Positions 22,465 through 34,062 of a stretch of 64,000 bases of DNA are shown in pieces. Under the pieces are notes generated by a model. The model worked only from the letters and a program-made list of their open reading frames with translations. It made no database searches and was not told where the DNA came from. Location: positions 2,713,195 through 2,777,194 of the forward strand of contig MU004182.1 of NCBI GenBank assembly GCA_010093605.1, in the 5' to 3' direction. This DNA is from Lophium mytilinum (lineage: Eukaryota > Ascomycota > Dothideomycetes > Mytilinidiales > Mytilinidiaceae). The first letter of the stretch is position 1. Every line of letters starts with the position of its first letter. The position numbers and the translations under genes are program-made.

Positions 22465-25400
22465 CTAAAACCCGAATTTTCCTTTCACCGCTGTACGCTA
22501 TTAGCATGCTGCTCTCCAAACATGAGCTGCATCGATTGGTCAAGAACGTACCTCCAAGAACCATGTTCCGCTTCTGTTTCTGTACGAACTTACCCACGTC
22601 GTCTGCCCAGCCCGCACTATTGCTCTCCAGCTTATCCATCGAATCTCCTGCAAGGCCTAGCTTTTCCGTTCTTTCGTTGAGTTGACGCTGCAAATATGCC
22701 CCCCAAGCTTCATCTGATCCACCAGCCGCAGAGCTGGAAGCATGACCCGCCCCCCTAGCGTCAACACGTCGTTGTTGCTCGTCGGCTCGTGCCTGCATAA
22801 GCATTCGTTTCGAAGGTGGGCGGTCTGGTCCACCGACTACGTATGTTGTTAAGATGAACTCTTATCAAGTGAGATGTGAGAGAGAAGTGAAACCTACTAA
22901 GCAAATCCATGTCCGTCGGAGTGATGTACTGCGTCCCCGATATCCATTGCAGATTCGAGATTGTGGGCCTCGGAGGTATGATATTATCTGGATTGAATAG
23001 AATGTCCTTTGATCGATTACTGAGGTCCGTTAGCTTGATATCTATTTTCTGGATCAAGTGTACACACAGGTTGAGCCCTGTGCCAAATACATTGACCAAG
23101 GCCATCTCCGCAGGCCCCTTCCATCCTAAGATGTCGCCCGTACTCGTAATGATCGCCTCAGAAAATCTGCGGATATCCATGGTATCGCTCAGTTTCACAG
23201 ATCCGATTTCCTTCAGAGCCGGGATAGAGTAGGCTCTGGCGTAGCCGTCGCCAAAAAGTCCAAGTAAAGCATAACCCATCTCTTCGTACCGAACGACGGC
23301 GGCGGCGTCACACAAAACCGAGTCGAAGGTTTTATGGGCCCCTTTCTGTGCCGCAGGCTTGAACAATCGGACGCCGGATTGCGTGACGGCAAGCAGAACA
23401 CCGTTGACTTTAATTCCATTTCTGAGATTCGACACTGCTCCTTGCGATGCTTGCGCAGGTCGGCCTGTCTCAGCAGTGATGGGCGCAATCCGAATTACTC
23501 TGTCATCAAGGGAGGAAGAACCGGCGAATTGAACGGAATAGCGACCGCTGGAGTCTGGGAGAAGCTTGAATGTAGCGATCTGGCCCAAATTGGTACCAAC
23601 GTGGAGGAGAATACTTGAATAATCTATGAAGCGTTAGCTCTACCCTATTAACAATGCTCCATTCTCCTTACCATCGCCATCGAGAGTCATGACCTATGAG
23701 TGTTAGCTGAGTTCTAGCAAGGTGGCTTGGGAGGATTCATACGCTGAACTCCAGTGTCGTCGGCCACTGAACCTTTGCAGCGACCTGACCACTGCTTCTT
23801 CGGAAACTTCCTCGCTTGTCACTTTTGACAAAATCTTGCACATTGGCACTGTAGATGACTGCCGGACCGCGAAGGTCAATGACCGATAAACTGCCGCCTT
23901 CGAATCCAGCAGCTACAAATCCCACATCGGACATCTTCAATGCCGAAACCGGGCCATTCTGTTCGTCTAGTAAAGTGAAAGGAAGAAGACCTTCTGTCAG
24001 AGCTGGGTCCTGCCGCTCAGTAATATTGGTAAGCTTCTTCGGGGTATTTGCAGTGGGCGGTGGAGGTTCTCTTCCAGCATTTTTGTTATGTCCCCATCTG
24101 AACATGACAACCTCGCCAGTCTTCAGCCCAACGGCCAATTCACCAGTGGCACCAGAAAGAGAGACTAGAGCAACATCAACGGCGTCGTAACGACCGACTG
24201 CAAGATTGACGTTAGCTTGGAGAAGAGCTTCATTCTCAATCTCATCTCCGTGTCCAGCATCCCATAACCGGATAGTTCCATCTGCGTGAGCGGTCTGAAC
24301 TATGTTTCGACTCTCGAACCGCTTCAAAGGATGGTTGGCTTCAGCACCTCCCTTGAGTATCGGTGGTCCATGTGCCCTTCTCTCGGTCATTCCTAGCCAC
24401 CTCGTTCGCTCAATTGGAGCTAGATTCGCATGGGTGATGAACGGGTGGACGAATGTCATCGAGGGATGAAGCTGGTTGGTGGGCGATATGGGCAGGCCGC
24501 TTGGAAAGCTTAAGGTAATAACTTCGCCGGAAGATAGCAGGGCTAACACAGCAATAGGGTCATGTGCTCCGGCGAAATGCGGAGACGATCGAGGAATAAG
24601 GCAGAAGTCTACCACCTCAGCGTTGGCAGGGGTAGGTAGAATCCTTTGGCGCTTCGGTGACTCGAAATGATCTGATAGTACTTGCCATGATGATGTTGCG
24701 TATACAGGTGTACGGCCAAGCTCGAGTAAAGTGAGTCCTTTGGTAGGCAAGGTTGTTGGAGCTCCACCAGCAATGAGGATAGCTGTATCGTCAGGATCCT
24801 GGTTCGCGCACCATGCGATTCTGAAAAGAGGTGCCTTGAAAGCGAAAGTCCCCGGAGATACTCCATGTGTTGTGCTTCCTCCGCCTGGTTTGTCCACGTT
24901 CGTGTCCGACAAAGTTCTAGCCATCACAACCCGTCCATCCTTTGGATCCCAGAACACAAGACTGCTATCCTCGTGCCCTGTCAATACGAATGAGCCGGTA
25001 GGGTGCCATATCGCTTGTGTCAATGCCGGCTTTCGGGCCATATTGATCGACGAAGGATCCGAGTCTCCGCCTGGCGCACCTCGAGGTAGCTCATACTGAA
25101 AGGACTTCAACACTTTATTTTGCTTGAAAGAGTATACCACAGCACCGTCGGTATAGCCAATTAACAATGTGCCGATGTCTCGTGGGTGGAAGGAAATGGT
25201 CACGACGGATGAAGGCCGCGCTCGAGGGTTTTGTTCTCGCCAGAAGTTTGGGATCCGGAAAGGCGCGAGGTTCTCGCGGTCGAGATCGTAGGCCAGTATG
25301 TCACCTGGAAGCAGCTGTGAGCACTTGCCAAAGCCAAGAGGCACAAAGAAATGTACATACCCGTTTGTGTCCCCAAGAGCACGTAGTCGAGTGTAGGGTC

Positions 25401-25839
25401 GCTGTGCACGGCGGAAATCTTCGCAGGAGGCGAGTAAGACGCAATGAGCTGCTTGGTCCCCAGAGAGAATATGGAGAGATCATTCTTCGCATCCAGGCAA
25501 AGGATCTTGTCGCCGCAGAACTGGAGTATCCTCACCGATGCCCGGCGGGGCAGCGGTAACACTACATCGACGCGCTGCTGTCCGAAGACGTATATCTGGC
25601 CGCCTCCAAACTGTGTTTCGTTTGTTCCTACAGCTAGCAGGGACTGTACGGGATCGTAGGCTATTTGGGAAATCTGCGAGTTGATGCCGAAGCGCTTGAT
25701 CTGTCTCTAAGTCAGTGCTGACGGCGGGCATGCGGGGACTCGGACAACGTACGTCGTCAAGAATGAAAAGATCAGGTCCTAAGCCTGCAGATAGATCATT
25801 CTGGATACCGGCTTGCTTTCCGCGTAGAAGGTGAGCCAT
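22465..25839 (-). CDS. SRO7: Sro7/Lgl-family exocytosis protein (tomosyn relative)
   Basis: Model: complement join(22465..22490, 22552..22836, 22898..23623, 23672..23693, 23743..25304, 25361..25700, 25753..25839), 1,015 aa, seven exons including a 22-nt micro-exon. Lgl/Sro7 proteins bind the t-SNARE Sec9 and the Rab Sec4 and help dock secretory vesicles at sites of polarised growth. WD40-like beta-propeller repeats fill most of the protein, for example IGYTDGAVVYSF, AIWHPTGSFVLTGHEDSSLVFWD, TAHADGTIRLWD and VAAGFEGGSLSVIDLRG. The C-terminal tail has an R-SNARE-like stretch (QLNERTEKLGLAGDSMDKLE, then DVGKFVQKQKR) and ends VKGKFGF. DLLIGGPDRPP just before the tail is also typical. Start MAHLLRGKQAG is the family-like N-terminus. 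Single-copy housekeeping gene; intact. Confidence 0.93.
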
Positions 25840-27047
25840 GGTGTGAATGATTGGGCATTCTTTGAGGTGTTTATGAGAGCTGAGCAAGAGGCGCAAGCTA
25901 GAGGGGTCAAGGGTCCACGGCCGCAACGTCACAAGCCAAGTCGCGTTTCGGCCTCAGGAACGCGTTCCCTCAACAGCCTCATCTCCCTACCTTGCATAGT
26001 GATCATCACCCATCTCCAGTAATTATAAGACTCTAGGAGTCTGATGTAAGCCACATGTAGAAGCAAACATCAGTACAGACGTTTCTAAGACTAGCTCAGC
26101 CACGAAAGAGCACTTTCATCGCTAGTCATTGTCCTGTAGGAAAGTAGACAGGCCAGACACGCAACTTCAACTATCAAAGGCCTGACAGCTTCCGAAAGAC
26201 TCTTCTATCACTCGAGGAGCGGCACATTTCTAGAAGCTGGGAACGAGATTGGCTGTGTGTACACTAATTTAATATCGGCTGAGGTGTTCCATGACCACTC
26301 TTCTATATCCAAATGTGGTTTGAAAGCATGCCCACCCTCGCAGAGGAAAGTGGTCGCAAATTTCAGCACAGATCACAGCGAGCGGATCGATCCGACATCG
26401 TAGAATCACAAGACAACATAGCAGAACGGAAACCCGGTTTATGGAAGATCTGATTGTCTATTGGAGCTTGTTTAGACCTTTGAAGCCTTAGGGGCATATC
26501 CAGTTATGATGAAGTCTTCTTCGCTGACAGAATCTATGGGACTCCGTGCGTGTGGGGCAGAGAATATGGGCAGAAGTATTCAAAGTCGAGAAAGGAAAAT
26601 ATGCTGCGGGGTTTCGGTGCTTGTGACATTTGTTTGGGGCTGCTTGAAAATTTGGCTCGCGGGAGATAATAGCTGCTGATGCTTGAGCCCTGGATACAAC
26701 ATTTGGAGGTGCTTTCATGGGGGCTTGGTGGTGTGGGAGGCGGCCAGCGGGGGTGAAGTATTGAAGTGAGGCCAAAATAGGATGGAATGGATAGGAAAGC
26801 TTTTCACCAGATCGATCTAGCTCTGAAGAGGGGAACTCTTCATGCCAGCTAAGAAGATCGCAGATCAGGGTCCGATCCATATATCAAGTCTTCGACTAGA
26901 CGGCGTCCGAGGGCAAAGACCTGAAGGATAGTAGGTCATTTATGCCTCACAGCAAACAGGCTCTGAGATACAAATTATGTCGAGCTTCCCTTGATATATG
27001 GAGCAGACGGTGATTGTGAAGTGTGGCCTAGTATGCCTGTATCATTG
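25840..27047. other. Intergenic, one weak open frame only
   Basis: A 130-codon minus-strand frame (26488-26880, starting MDRTLICDLLSWHEEF, ending RRRLHHNWICP) has an ATG but no recognisable domain. It is not called as a gene. Confidence 0.4.
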
Positions 27048-28920
27048 TTAACTGGGCAGCGCCATGTCCACACAGGAACGAACGCAGTCCGGAATGGGGA
27101 GTCGCTTTGCCATCAGCAGTGCGACCACGTTCGGCGCGATCTCTCGATCTGCTTCTCGAGTGGGGTCAAAGAGGGTGATACACTGCCTCCTTCTACCTCC
27201 GGCCCAAGTGGTCGGAGTCCATACGCTTTGAGATAGCCATGCTTCCCAACTTTTGAAGCCCGGAACGTTAGAGGGAACGCAGAAGTTGATGACGCGAGGG
27301 TCGTTGGGATATTCTATGCCGATGGCCCCCTCAAAAGTAGAGAAGAGGATTCCGTTCATGGTTGAGAATTTGGCTAAAGCATACCCAAGGGCTTCGCTGG
27401 GCATGTTGTCCTTGATGGTGGCAAGGCAGTTTCGGGGATAGGTCTTAAGAGCTTCGATATAAGCACGCTCGAGCGTATGGTTGTCGGGAAAGAAGATGAT
27501 GACGGGATGTCGAAGGGTTTCAAGGGTGCCGAAGAGTAGGGCTAGCCTATCTTTGAAGGTTCCCGTAGCATGCTCAAATCGGAGAAAGACAGCGTCGACG
27601 GCGTGTTCAGTCCTCATATCTAGGCAACGTGGATATGACGCAGGTCTCCGTGCTTGACGTTGGCAGTTGATGATGCCGGGCCAACCATGCGTGCTGTTGA
27701 GATAGCGGCGTTGAATGCTCCTCGCGGTATCCTCGTCCAGTTCTGGCATTATGATGCTCGTGTGATATCTAGTTGTTTCTTGATGCCGGGAAATTTCACC
27801 CTTGTTCAACTCGAGAAGGTAATCAACGTCTTTGTTGAAAACATCGCTGAAAAGAAGATGACCTTGGTCGAGCACCATAAAAGTTGAGCTCGGAAAAATC
27901 AAACAGCCCTTCAGATACTAGGCATCTGAGTTGTCGCGGGGTGCAGAGTGCGATATTGGCGCATAGAAGTTCTGCGAGTTGTTCCTCGCGACTCATGCCT
28001 CCATGAACCACGGCAACTCGGACGCCCGCCTTCGATCGTGTGGTATGCATATGTAAGGTAGTGAGTGTATTATGGACCAAATTGCCCACTTGAATTAGGC
28101 GAAGCCGAGTAGGTAACAGTACAATCATGCGGGGCTTGCATATACCAGAGCCCATGGAATCGACAGTCGTGAAGTGGTGGGGATTATGGAGCATCCAGTC
28201 TAGCGGAGGGATGAACCAAGTCAAGGTATGGTCGGAGCAGCATGGAGCAAGGAAGAACACGTCCTGACGGTTTGACATGTATGCCTGCAGCTCTTCGACC
28301 TTGCCAGCGACAGCGTGTTTCCCATTGTCCCAATAGAATTGTCGAAGTTTCCCATTTCTGACGGTGTCTTTGTGCTTTGAACGGGTAGGCAGATTGCTGC
28401 AATTGCGCACTGCGCTGATATAATCGGGATCCATGGCCTTGAAGAGACCGTAGGTATCAATACGGGGCCAAGGTGGACTACCCAGACTTCGCAAGTGGGG
28501 ATCTCGCATGGAGGTGGAGATGAATCTGATATCGTCAGTATGACTAATAGACCTGTATAGAGACACTTACAATTTGTCTGCCTCCGCAAAGGTCGTCTGT
28601 TGTCTGATCCTCTCAAACTTTACCCCGTTGTAGGTCGCGATAGCGTTTTCGAGGGCGAATTGCAACCTCATTCTCGAAACTGACGCCTCCATTCTCAGTC
28701 CGCAGTTTGAGGCATAAGGGCCCTCAGTCGCCTGGCCGCCGTCGCGGGCAAAGTTCTTCAGAGCTGCAAGCAATTCTTCGAGGCCTCTGACGGGGTCCCC
28801 AGGGTACCTGTCTTGCTTATAGTCGTAATCATGCCCTAGTAAGTTGAGCAAGTCGTCCGAAGGTCCCGGGATAGATTCGATGTCGATGAACGGCAAGTAC
28901 GAAGACGTAGGATTTGCCAT
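27048..28920 (-). pseudogene. Degenerate DEAD-box helicase-like gene with one-base frameshift
   Basis: Exon 1 28571-28920 (start MANPTSSYLPFIDIE) joins over a 45-bp intron to 28525 downward. At the A-run 27879-27882 (TTTT on the coding strand) the frame shifts by one base: upstream it reads GLFDFSELNF, downstream MVLDQGHLLF. The two halves align end to end with a DEAD-box protein. Every ATPase motif is altered: Walker A position reads APCCSDHT (usual A-x-x-G-x-G-K-T), motif Ia LLPTRLRLIQ, Ib/TPGR position CTPRQL, motif II LDQGH (usual D-E-A-D), motif V region LFSTFEGAIGIEYP, and motif VI lacks the HRxGRxxR arginines. The parent was thus probably already non-catalytic before the frame broke. 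A sequencing error in the homopolymer would make it an intact pseudo-helicase. Confidence 0.72.
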
Positions 28921-30080
28921 GGTCGGCAGAACGCGAAATGTTTGAGCCGCAAATTCCACAGCCGAGTAGTCTGCTTAAATTGCGCTCCTCCGGCAACTCT
29001 CAATGGATAAGGTCCGAGGTAGCCAAATGAGGTGTTGGACTTTAGGAAGACTGTGAGTTCATGCCCACGCAAGTTACAATGAGATAGGTCGTGGTCCACA
29101 GGACGCCTCGGTACTCGAGATCTATAAATCTCGCACCGAGACGATTCTAGAGGCTTTCAATAAGTGCAGACATGTGGTCACCAGAGAGGTTGTCGTTGCT
29201 GGTGAGGAGAGAAAGAAATAACGTGAGCAGTAGTGCGTTGAAGTAGAGACAAGATTGCGAGATGAGTAAGCCACGTTGGCAAGTGAGAGATACCTTATTT
29301 GCTTATCAGCGATGAATTTTCGCACAAGTGAAGTGCTGCGGGAGGCAGCACCGTGATGCTGCTCGGACGTTAGCAAAAGAAGGCATCTCAGCCTCATCTC
29401 GATGTAGGGGTAGGATCTCTTGATTTAGGCTATGAGCACTTCGTATAGACTCCATCAATATGAAATGCGTAGCTATGTCTAGTCAGTTGACAGTATGGTT
29501 GATTGTTGAGAGATCTCCCGAGCGAAGTCGAATTTCTGCTACGCGATGACTAAAACGGTCTATTTCCAATCTAATTTCATCTCTTCTACATCTATATTTT
29601 GCTACACACTAGGCTGGACATGTAGACACGCGAATATGACAATCCTGCAGGTTCAGTTTTGCTTGCTTAGTACCTCTGTCAGGAGCAGCCCAGGTAGCAC
29701 GTGGCCATTTCAATTTAAGAGTAAGCACGTGACGGTCAAGGGTTAGGATAGTCTCGTTTCAGGGCCCTTACCAACATCCACTGCTCTTTACACAACAACT
29801 TCAGACTATCTCCAAGTCGCTAACCCGTCAGCCAAACTTCCTCTCCAACTGTTCCGTTATGTAGCTAGCATGCTTGATTGCGCTAGATTCGAGTTTTGCT
29901 GACCCTTGGGAAGGCCCTCGCTAGGCGCCAACCTGGGCACCACTCAGCCTGATGTAGTGGGATATGACCCTGCTACTACACGCCACATCCCCTACTACCT
30001 CCCACTCATGTCGATAGGGAAGATCCCCTGATGACATACTCGATCCCTATATACAAGATCAAGATTTCGTCCCCTAGAAT
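28921..30080. other. Intergenic, nothing recognised
   Basis: A minus-strand frame near 29122-29397 starts MRLRCLLLLTSEQHHG but lacks a clear signal peptide or family match. Not called. Confidence 0.45.
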
Positions 30081-30520
30081 ATGGATCATCTTCCGAGCCC
30101 GCTCTCTCCCGCCGTTGAACCAATAGAGATACCTCTCGTTGCGAAGATTAGCTACGAGGGAAACTTCGCTGACATTCCTCGACAATATGGTTTCTTCAAA
30201 GAGGATGAAGATATTCTAGACATTTCGATCCCACCACTTGAGTTCGCCTCGTTCCTCCAATCATGGCTTTGGTTTGGAGTCATCTCCACGTTTGCTGAGC
30301 GGCGTATCCACCCGGACAAGAATGAGTTCTCTCGTTGAAAAAATTCTAGCACCGGAAGCAGGCGAACTTTATGTCAAAGGGTTATCTTGGATACCACCGC
30401 ATTGAAACCGTTACTAGAAAACCTAGTGTCCATGGAATGAGAACTACATGTTCTCAGGACAAGCGCTCGTAGAAGTCTATCGATACAATGCGAACCAGCT
30501 GCTGTATTCTACGCTTAGCG
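30081..30520 (+). pseudogene. Truncated, frame-broken fungal gene fragment
   Basis: An ATG-started frame of 85 codons contains FADIPRQYGFFKEDEDILDI and FASFLQSWLWFGVISTF, a pattern I associate with N-terminal parts of HET-type or related fungal incompatibility-like proteins. It stops at 30336-30338. The neighbouring frame continues without a gap (LVEKILAPEAGELYVKGLSW), then meets a stop; further pieces (NENYMFSGQALVEVYRYNAN) follow. This is best read as a gene remnant with at least one frameshift and several stops. The family link rests on memory of the LQSWLWFG motif and is weak. Confidence 0.42.
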
Positions 30521-30922
30521 TGCTAGGTCAAAAAGTCTCTTGAAGCATATAGACGTTCGCCTTTGGTCTTACTACAAACCTGGAGTACCCCTTGGCGATG
30601 CGAAACAGCCGCTATGGTAACGTGATTAATAGCCCTACTGTTCTTAGTGAATGAAGATCTGTACTTACCTAGAGATGTCCTGTCCGTGCCTGATGGAAAC
30701 CAGAAGAAGAGCGTAACAGGTTTGAAGGCGCCGCCAGGCAGTGGGCGTGTGCGCCCAGGCCATCATATTCACCTTTATTCCACAATTCAAGTCTCCAACT
30801 GAAGTATAAAATCCCTAGTCTCCAAAGCAGGCTCGCTCCAAATCACATACATCTTCCTCAACCCCCACACCGACTCCCACTCAACCAACCTGCCAAACCT
30901 ACACTCAAACCCTCTATCAACC

Positions 30923-31807
30923 ATGTCCACCAACAACACCATCTTCGCCGGCAGCAGCAAGCCTAAGCCCTCTCCCAAGGCGCCCTCACCGCCAAGGGTC
31001 GCCCGTAAATCCTACAAACCCATACTCTACAAGATCAAGCTCCGCACAGCTCTCGACACCTCCTCCGCGCCTCACCTGGATCCGTCCGCCCCTATCTGGA
31101 AAGACCTCCACGCCCTTGTCGAACAAGACGTCTTGAACGACGCCCACGCTCTCACTCTCCAGGTGAAGGACCTGATCCACTCCGCCGAGCCCGACCTCGT
31201 CCTAGAACCCCGCCGCGAGCCCAAAGTCCTCGCTCGCTTCCAAGTGAAGGCGTCGTACGGAGGGCTCGACAACCACGGCAACCCGTCGTTCTCCGAGTTC
31301 AAAGCGGTGAGCGACTGCGTCGCCTTCCGTATTCCGACTGGCGTACCGTGGATGATATCCAATATCCAGCGTCTCGTGGCGGCCATCACGAAGCTGGAAG
31401 GGAAGTACTACATCAAACCGGACAGGAACGGCGGGCAAGTCGAGCTCGTGGACGGGCTGGTGTTGAGGACGAGCATGTCGAGGGATCTGTGCTGCTTCAT
31501 CTACGCGTATCTCCCGGGTATTGGCCATATCATCGAGTTTCAGGTGAACCATCCGTTCGCGAGCTTCACGTTTAGCCGGGATTCGTATCTTCGCGATCAC
31601 CCGGAGGACGAGGACAAGTTGGCGGATCTTTGGGAGGAGGACTTTTATACGACTGTGCGGGATATCTTGGTCAAGTCGCTGCAGCCGACGGAGAAGGAGA
31701 AGGATCTGGTAAAGGCGAAGTTCCTGAAGCTCTACAAGGGCAAGCAGGCGGATCCGGACCTGATTGACATCTTGGAGGGAGAGGGCTTCTTGGCTCAGCT
31801 AGCTTAG
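30923..31807 (+). CDS. Hypothetical protein, 294 aa, with faint RelA/SpoT-like pattern
   Basis: Single exon. A basic Pro/Ser-rich N-terminus (SSKPKPSPKAPSPPR) is followed by a globular region. Residues about 105-220 contain RFQVKASYGG, FSEFKAVSDCVAFRIPTGV, YYIKPDRNGG and GHIIEFQVNHPFASF. The order K..(S/K) then D..(A/G)xRI then E(I/F)QV is reminiscent of RelA/SpoT nucleotidyltransferase folds, but several key residues are not certain and I do not assign the activity. The C-terminus is charged and helical (EKDLVKAKFLKLYKGKQ). No signal or membrane helix. GC-rich codon third positions support a real gene. It is convergent with the alpha-galactosidase gene, 363 bp away. Confidence 0.62.
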   Translation: MSTNNTIFAGSSKPKPSPKAPSPPRVARKSYKPILYKIKLRTALDTSSAPHLDPSAPIWKDLHALVEQDVLNDAHALTLQVKDLIHSAEPDLVLEPRREPKVLARFQVKASYGGLDNHGNPSFSEFKAVSDCVAFRIPTGVPWMISNIQRLVAAITKLEGKYYIKPDRNGGQVELVDGLVLRTSMSRDLCCFIYAYLPGIGHIIEFQVNHPFASFTFSRDSYLRDHPEDEDKLADLWEEDFYTTVRDILVKSLQPTEKEKDLVKAKFLKLYKGKQADPDLIDILEGEGFLAQLA

Positions 31808-32170
31808 TTGATGAGCCCTGTGGCCATGGAGTCGTCAGCGTCTGGCTTGCTTGGACCATCATTGCTTGGGTCTTGCCCATTTTCGATATGCGACCTAGAT
31901 CAAAGGAGACATAGATGGTCGATCTGGTTCGGTATTAATTTCCTTACCTTTTTTCGTAGTCGGCAATTGGATTCATCTACGGCAGGAAACCGAACGGCGG
32001 TTCCGGAATCCTAGGGCAACTCATAGGGGATGGGGCCTATGTAACATCAATGCACGTTGATGAATTCCTAGCTCTTTTCTTCCATGAACTCGATACCACA
32101 TTGATATTGCTTACGTGCTTGTGATGTTATGGAACAAGGAAAAAGAGATACTTCTCTTACCACTAACCAC
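31808..32170. other. Convergent 3' flank, nothing recognised
   Basis: Short spacer between two convergent genes. Only short motif-free frames. Confidence 0.5.
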
Positions 32171-34062
32171 CTACAACTCATCCTTCCTTCTCACCATCTT
32201 ACTCTCTCTCTGCCTCAGCCTATACAAACCTACGGAATGTCTCGGAATCATAGCCGACCACGTTCCTCCAGGCCCAATACTCCCAACCTTTGAGCCAAGC
32301 AGAGCCGTGTCGTTATTCAACAAGCCTTGTGCATAGCTCGTCGCCGTCGCATTATACCGCGTGAGCGTACTATTCGTATTTACAGTTACATTCATCGCGG
32401 TACCGTTGATGATAGATCCGGCTTCTGCTACGCTCATTCGATTTGCCCAAAGGTCGTAGCTGCGGCATTATTAGCTTCATACTAGATAGGTAATCCGAAT
32501 GTTAGTTTATTCGAGAGTTTGGAAACTTACACATCCCACGTCTTGCTCAGCTGCGGTGGAGCCTGATACGCGCCCGCTGTCCTAGGATCCAGGAAGATGT
32601 CGTTCATGGTGGCGTTCATCATCATGCTTGTGTTTGCGGCGTTCAGCAGCGCGATAACTTGGTCGGTGTTGTTGAGACTGCGGGTCCAGAGCGCAATTTC
32701 ACCTTCGCCTGTCTCGTCTGGGTCGACGAAATACCGCCATTTGCGGACTGCAGCGCTCGCGGAGGGGTCTTGGTTCAGTGCGATTACGGCAGGGTTTGAG
32801 TAGATTGCCAGATTGGCAGGAGAGAGGGTGAGTACGTTGGTGCCTATCAGTAGCGGAGAAGCATTCATTGCCCACATGGAGAAGTGGACTACGTATTCGT
32901 TGTCTGCAACCTTATCAGCTTGGCTTTGAATTGAGCCGGACAAGAAAGTGATCCTTACCGGTCTGACCTCCGTTTCCCACTTCCAGCATATCCATATCGT
33001 TGAAGTACCCAGACATCGTCCGGGACTGAATTGACGCCATCTAGAAACCCGTGTCAGCATCAGTTGCGACCCAATATGTGTCTGAGATCACTCACCTTAT
33101 TCAAGATATTCATCACCGAGCAATGAAACCCCGGCCACGCACACCCAATGGCCTCAGTACACGGGCACCGACTATCCGGTCGATTGAACGAATCATACAC
33201 ATCGCCAGACATTCGACCAGAGTTCGAAATTGTGTATGCCCAGTCGTAAGGGTTATCGTCGCCCCAGTTGCACTTTGAAACGTTAGCCCCAATTTCGTTG
33301 CCCCATCTTCTCTCCTTCGTCAAACGCTTTCTAACGTACCAATGAATACACAATCGGTCTACCCGTCTTGTTCAGGGCCTGGGACATGACGTTATACCTA
33401 CTAAAAGAGATCTGTGCCGTCCCAGACTGACCCTGGTTGAAGCAATTATCGTACTTCAAGTAATCCGCCCCAACGGCAGCGAAGTAGTCTGCGTCTTTCT
33501 GCTCATTCCCCAGTGAGCCAGGATAACGGCCGCATGTAAACACTCCAGCGGAGGAGTACATCCCGAACTTAAGCCCGAGCGAATGGATTGTATCGGCGAC
33601 ATATTTCATTCCCTAAAACCATTAACGTCTACTGCCCTCTCTTCAGCCTAAAATATCAGCACTCACGTGCGGAAACGTCTTCGCTGTTCTAAGTCAGCAT
33701 CAATTCCCCCATCAAAACTCGAATGCTGAGCACAACTCACGATTCTCAACCAGATACCCACTCTCATTCCGCCCAACGGACCAACAATCATCCAGCACGA
33801 TATACTGATACCCCAAATCTCTCAACCCATACTGCACCATCCTCTCCGCCGTCTGCAGCAACAACGTCTCATTAACATCGCACCCAAACGCATTCCAATT
33901 ATCCCACCCCATCTGCGGCACGAGATTGAGCCCGTTGTACGACGACGCGCCGGGAATAACAACAGTACCGTCAGCCGTGATATACGACGCAGCGAAATCG
34001 CAAATCAATAACAAAGAGACGAGAGGAACGAGACGGGAGGGGGGATGAATCTTGGTAAACAT
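32171..34062 (-). CDS. GH27 alpha-galactosidase, secretory, ending in KDEL
   Basis: Model: complement join(32171..32459, 32531..32903, 32959..33040, 33096..33272, 33340..33612, 33667..33683, 33741..34062), 510 aa, seven exons including a 17-nt micro-exon. GH27 enzymes remove terminal alpha-1,6-galactose from galactomannan and raffinose sugars. A signal peptide follows the chosen ATG at 34062 ([16 protein letters not shown]). Family motifs: [36 protein letters not shown], nucleophile Asp168 in YLKYDNC, acid/base Asp228 in [11 protein letters not shown], and [15 protein letters not shown]. The C-terminal beta-domain ends [10 protein letters not shown], then a basic extension terminating RRKDEL. 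KDEL is an ER-retrieval signal, unexpected on a secreted hydrolase. Many N-glycosylation sequons (NAT, NTS, NGT) are present. An in-frame ATG 25 codons upstream is less likely because it buries the signal peptide. Confidence 0.93.

Noticed and set aside
26488-26880. 130-codon minus-strand frame as a gene
   Set aside because: No domain, unusual His/Pro/Ser composition and no flanking support; too weak to call.
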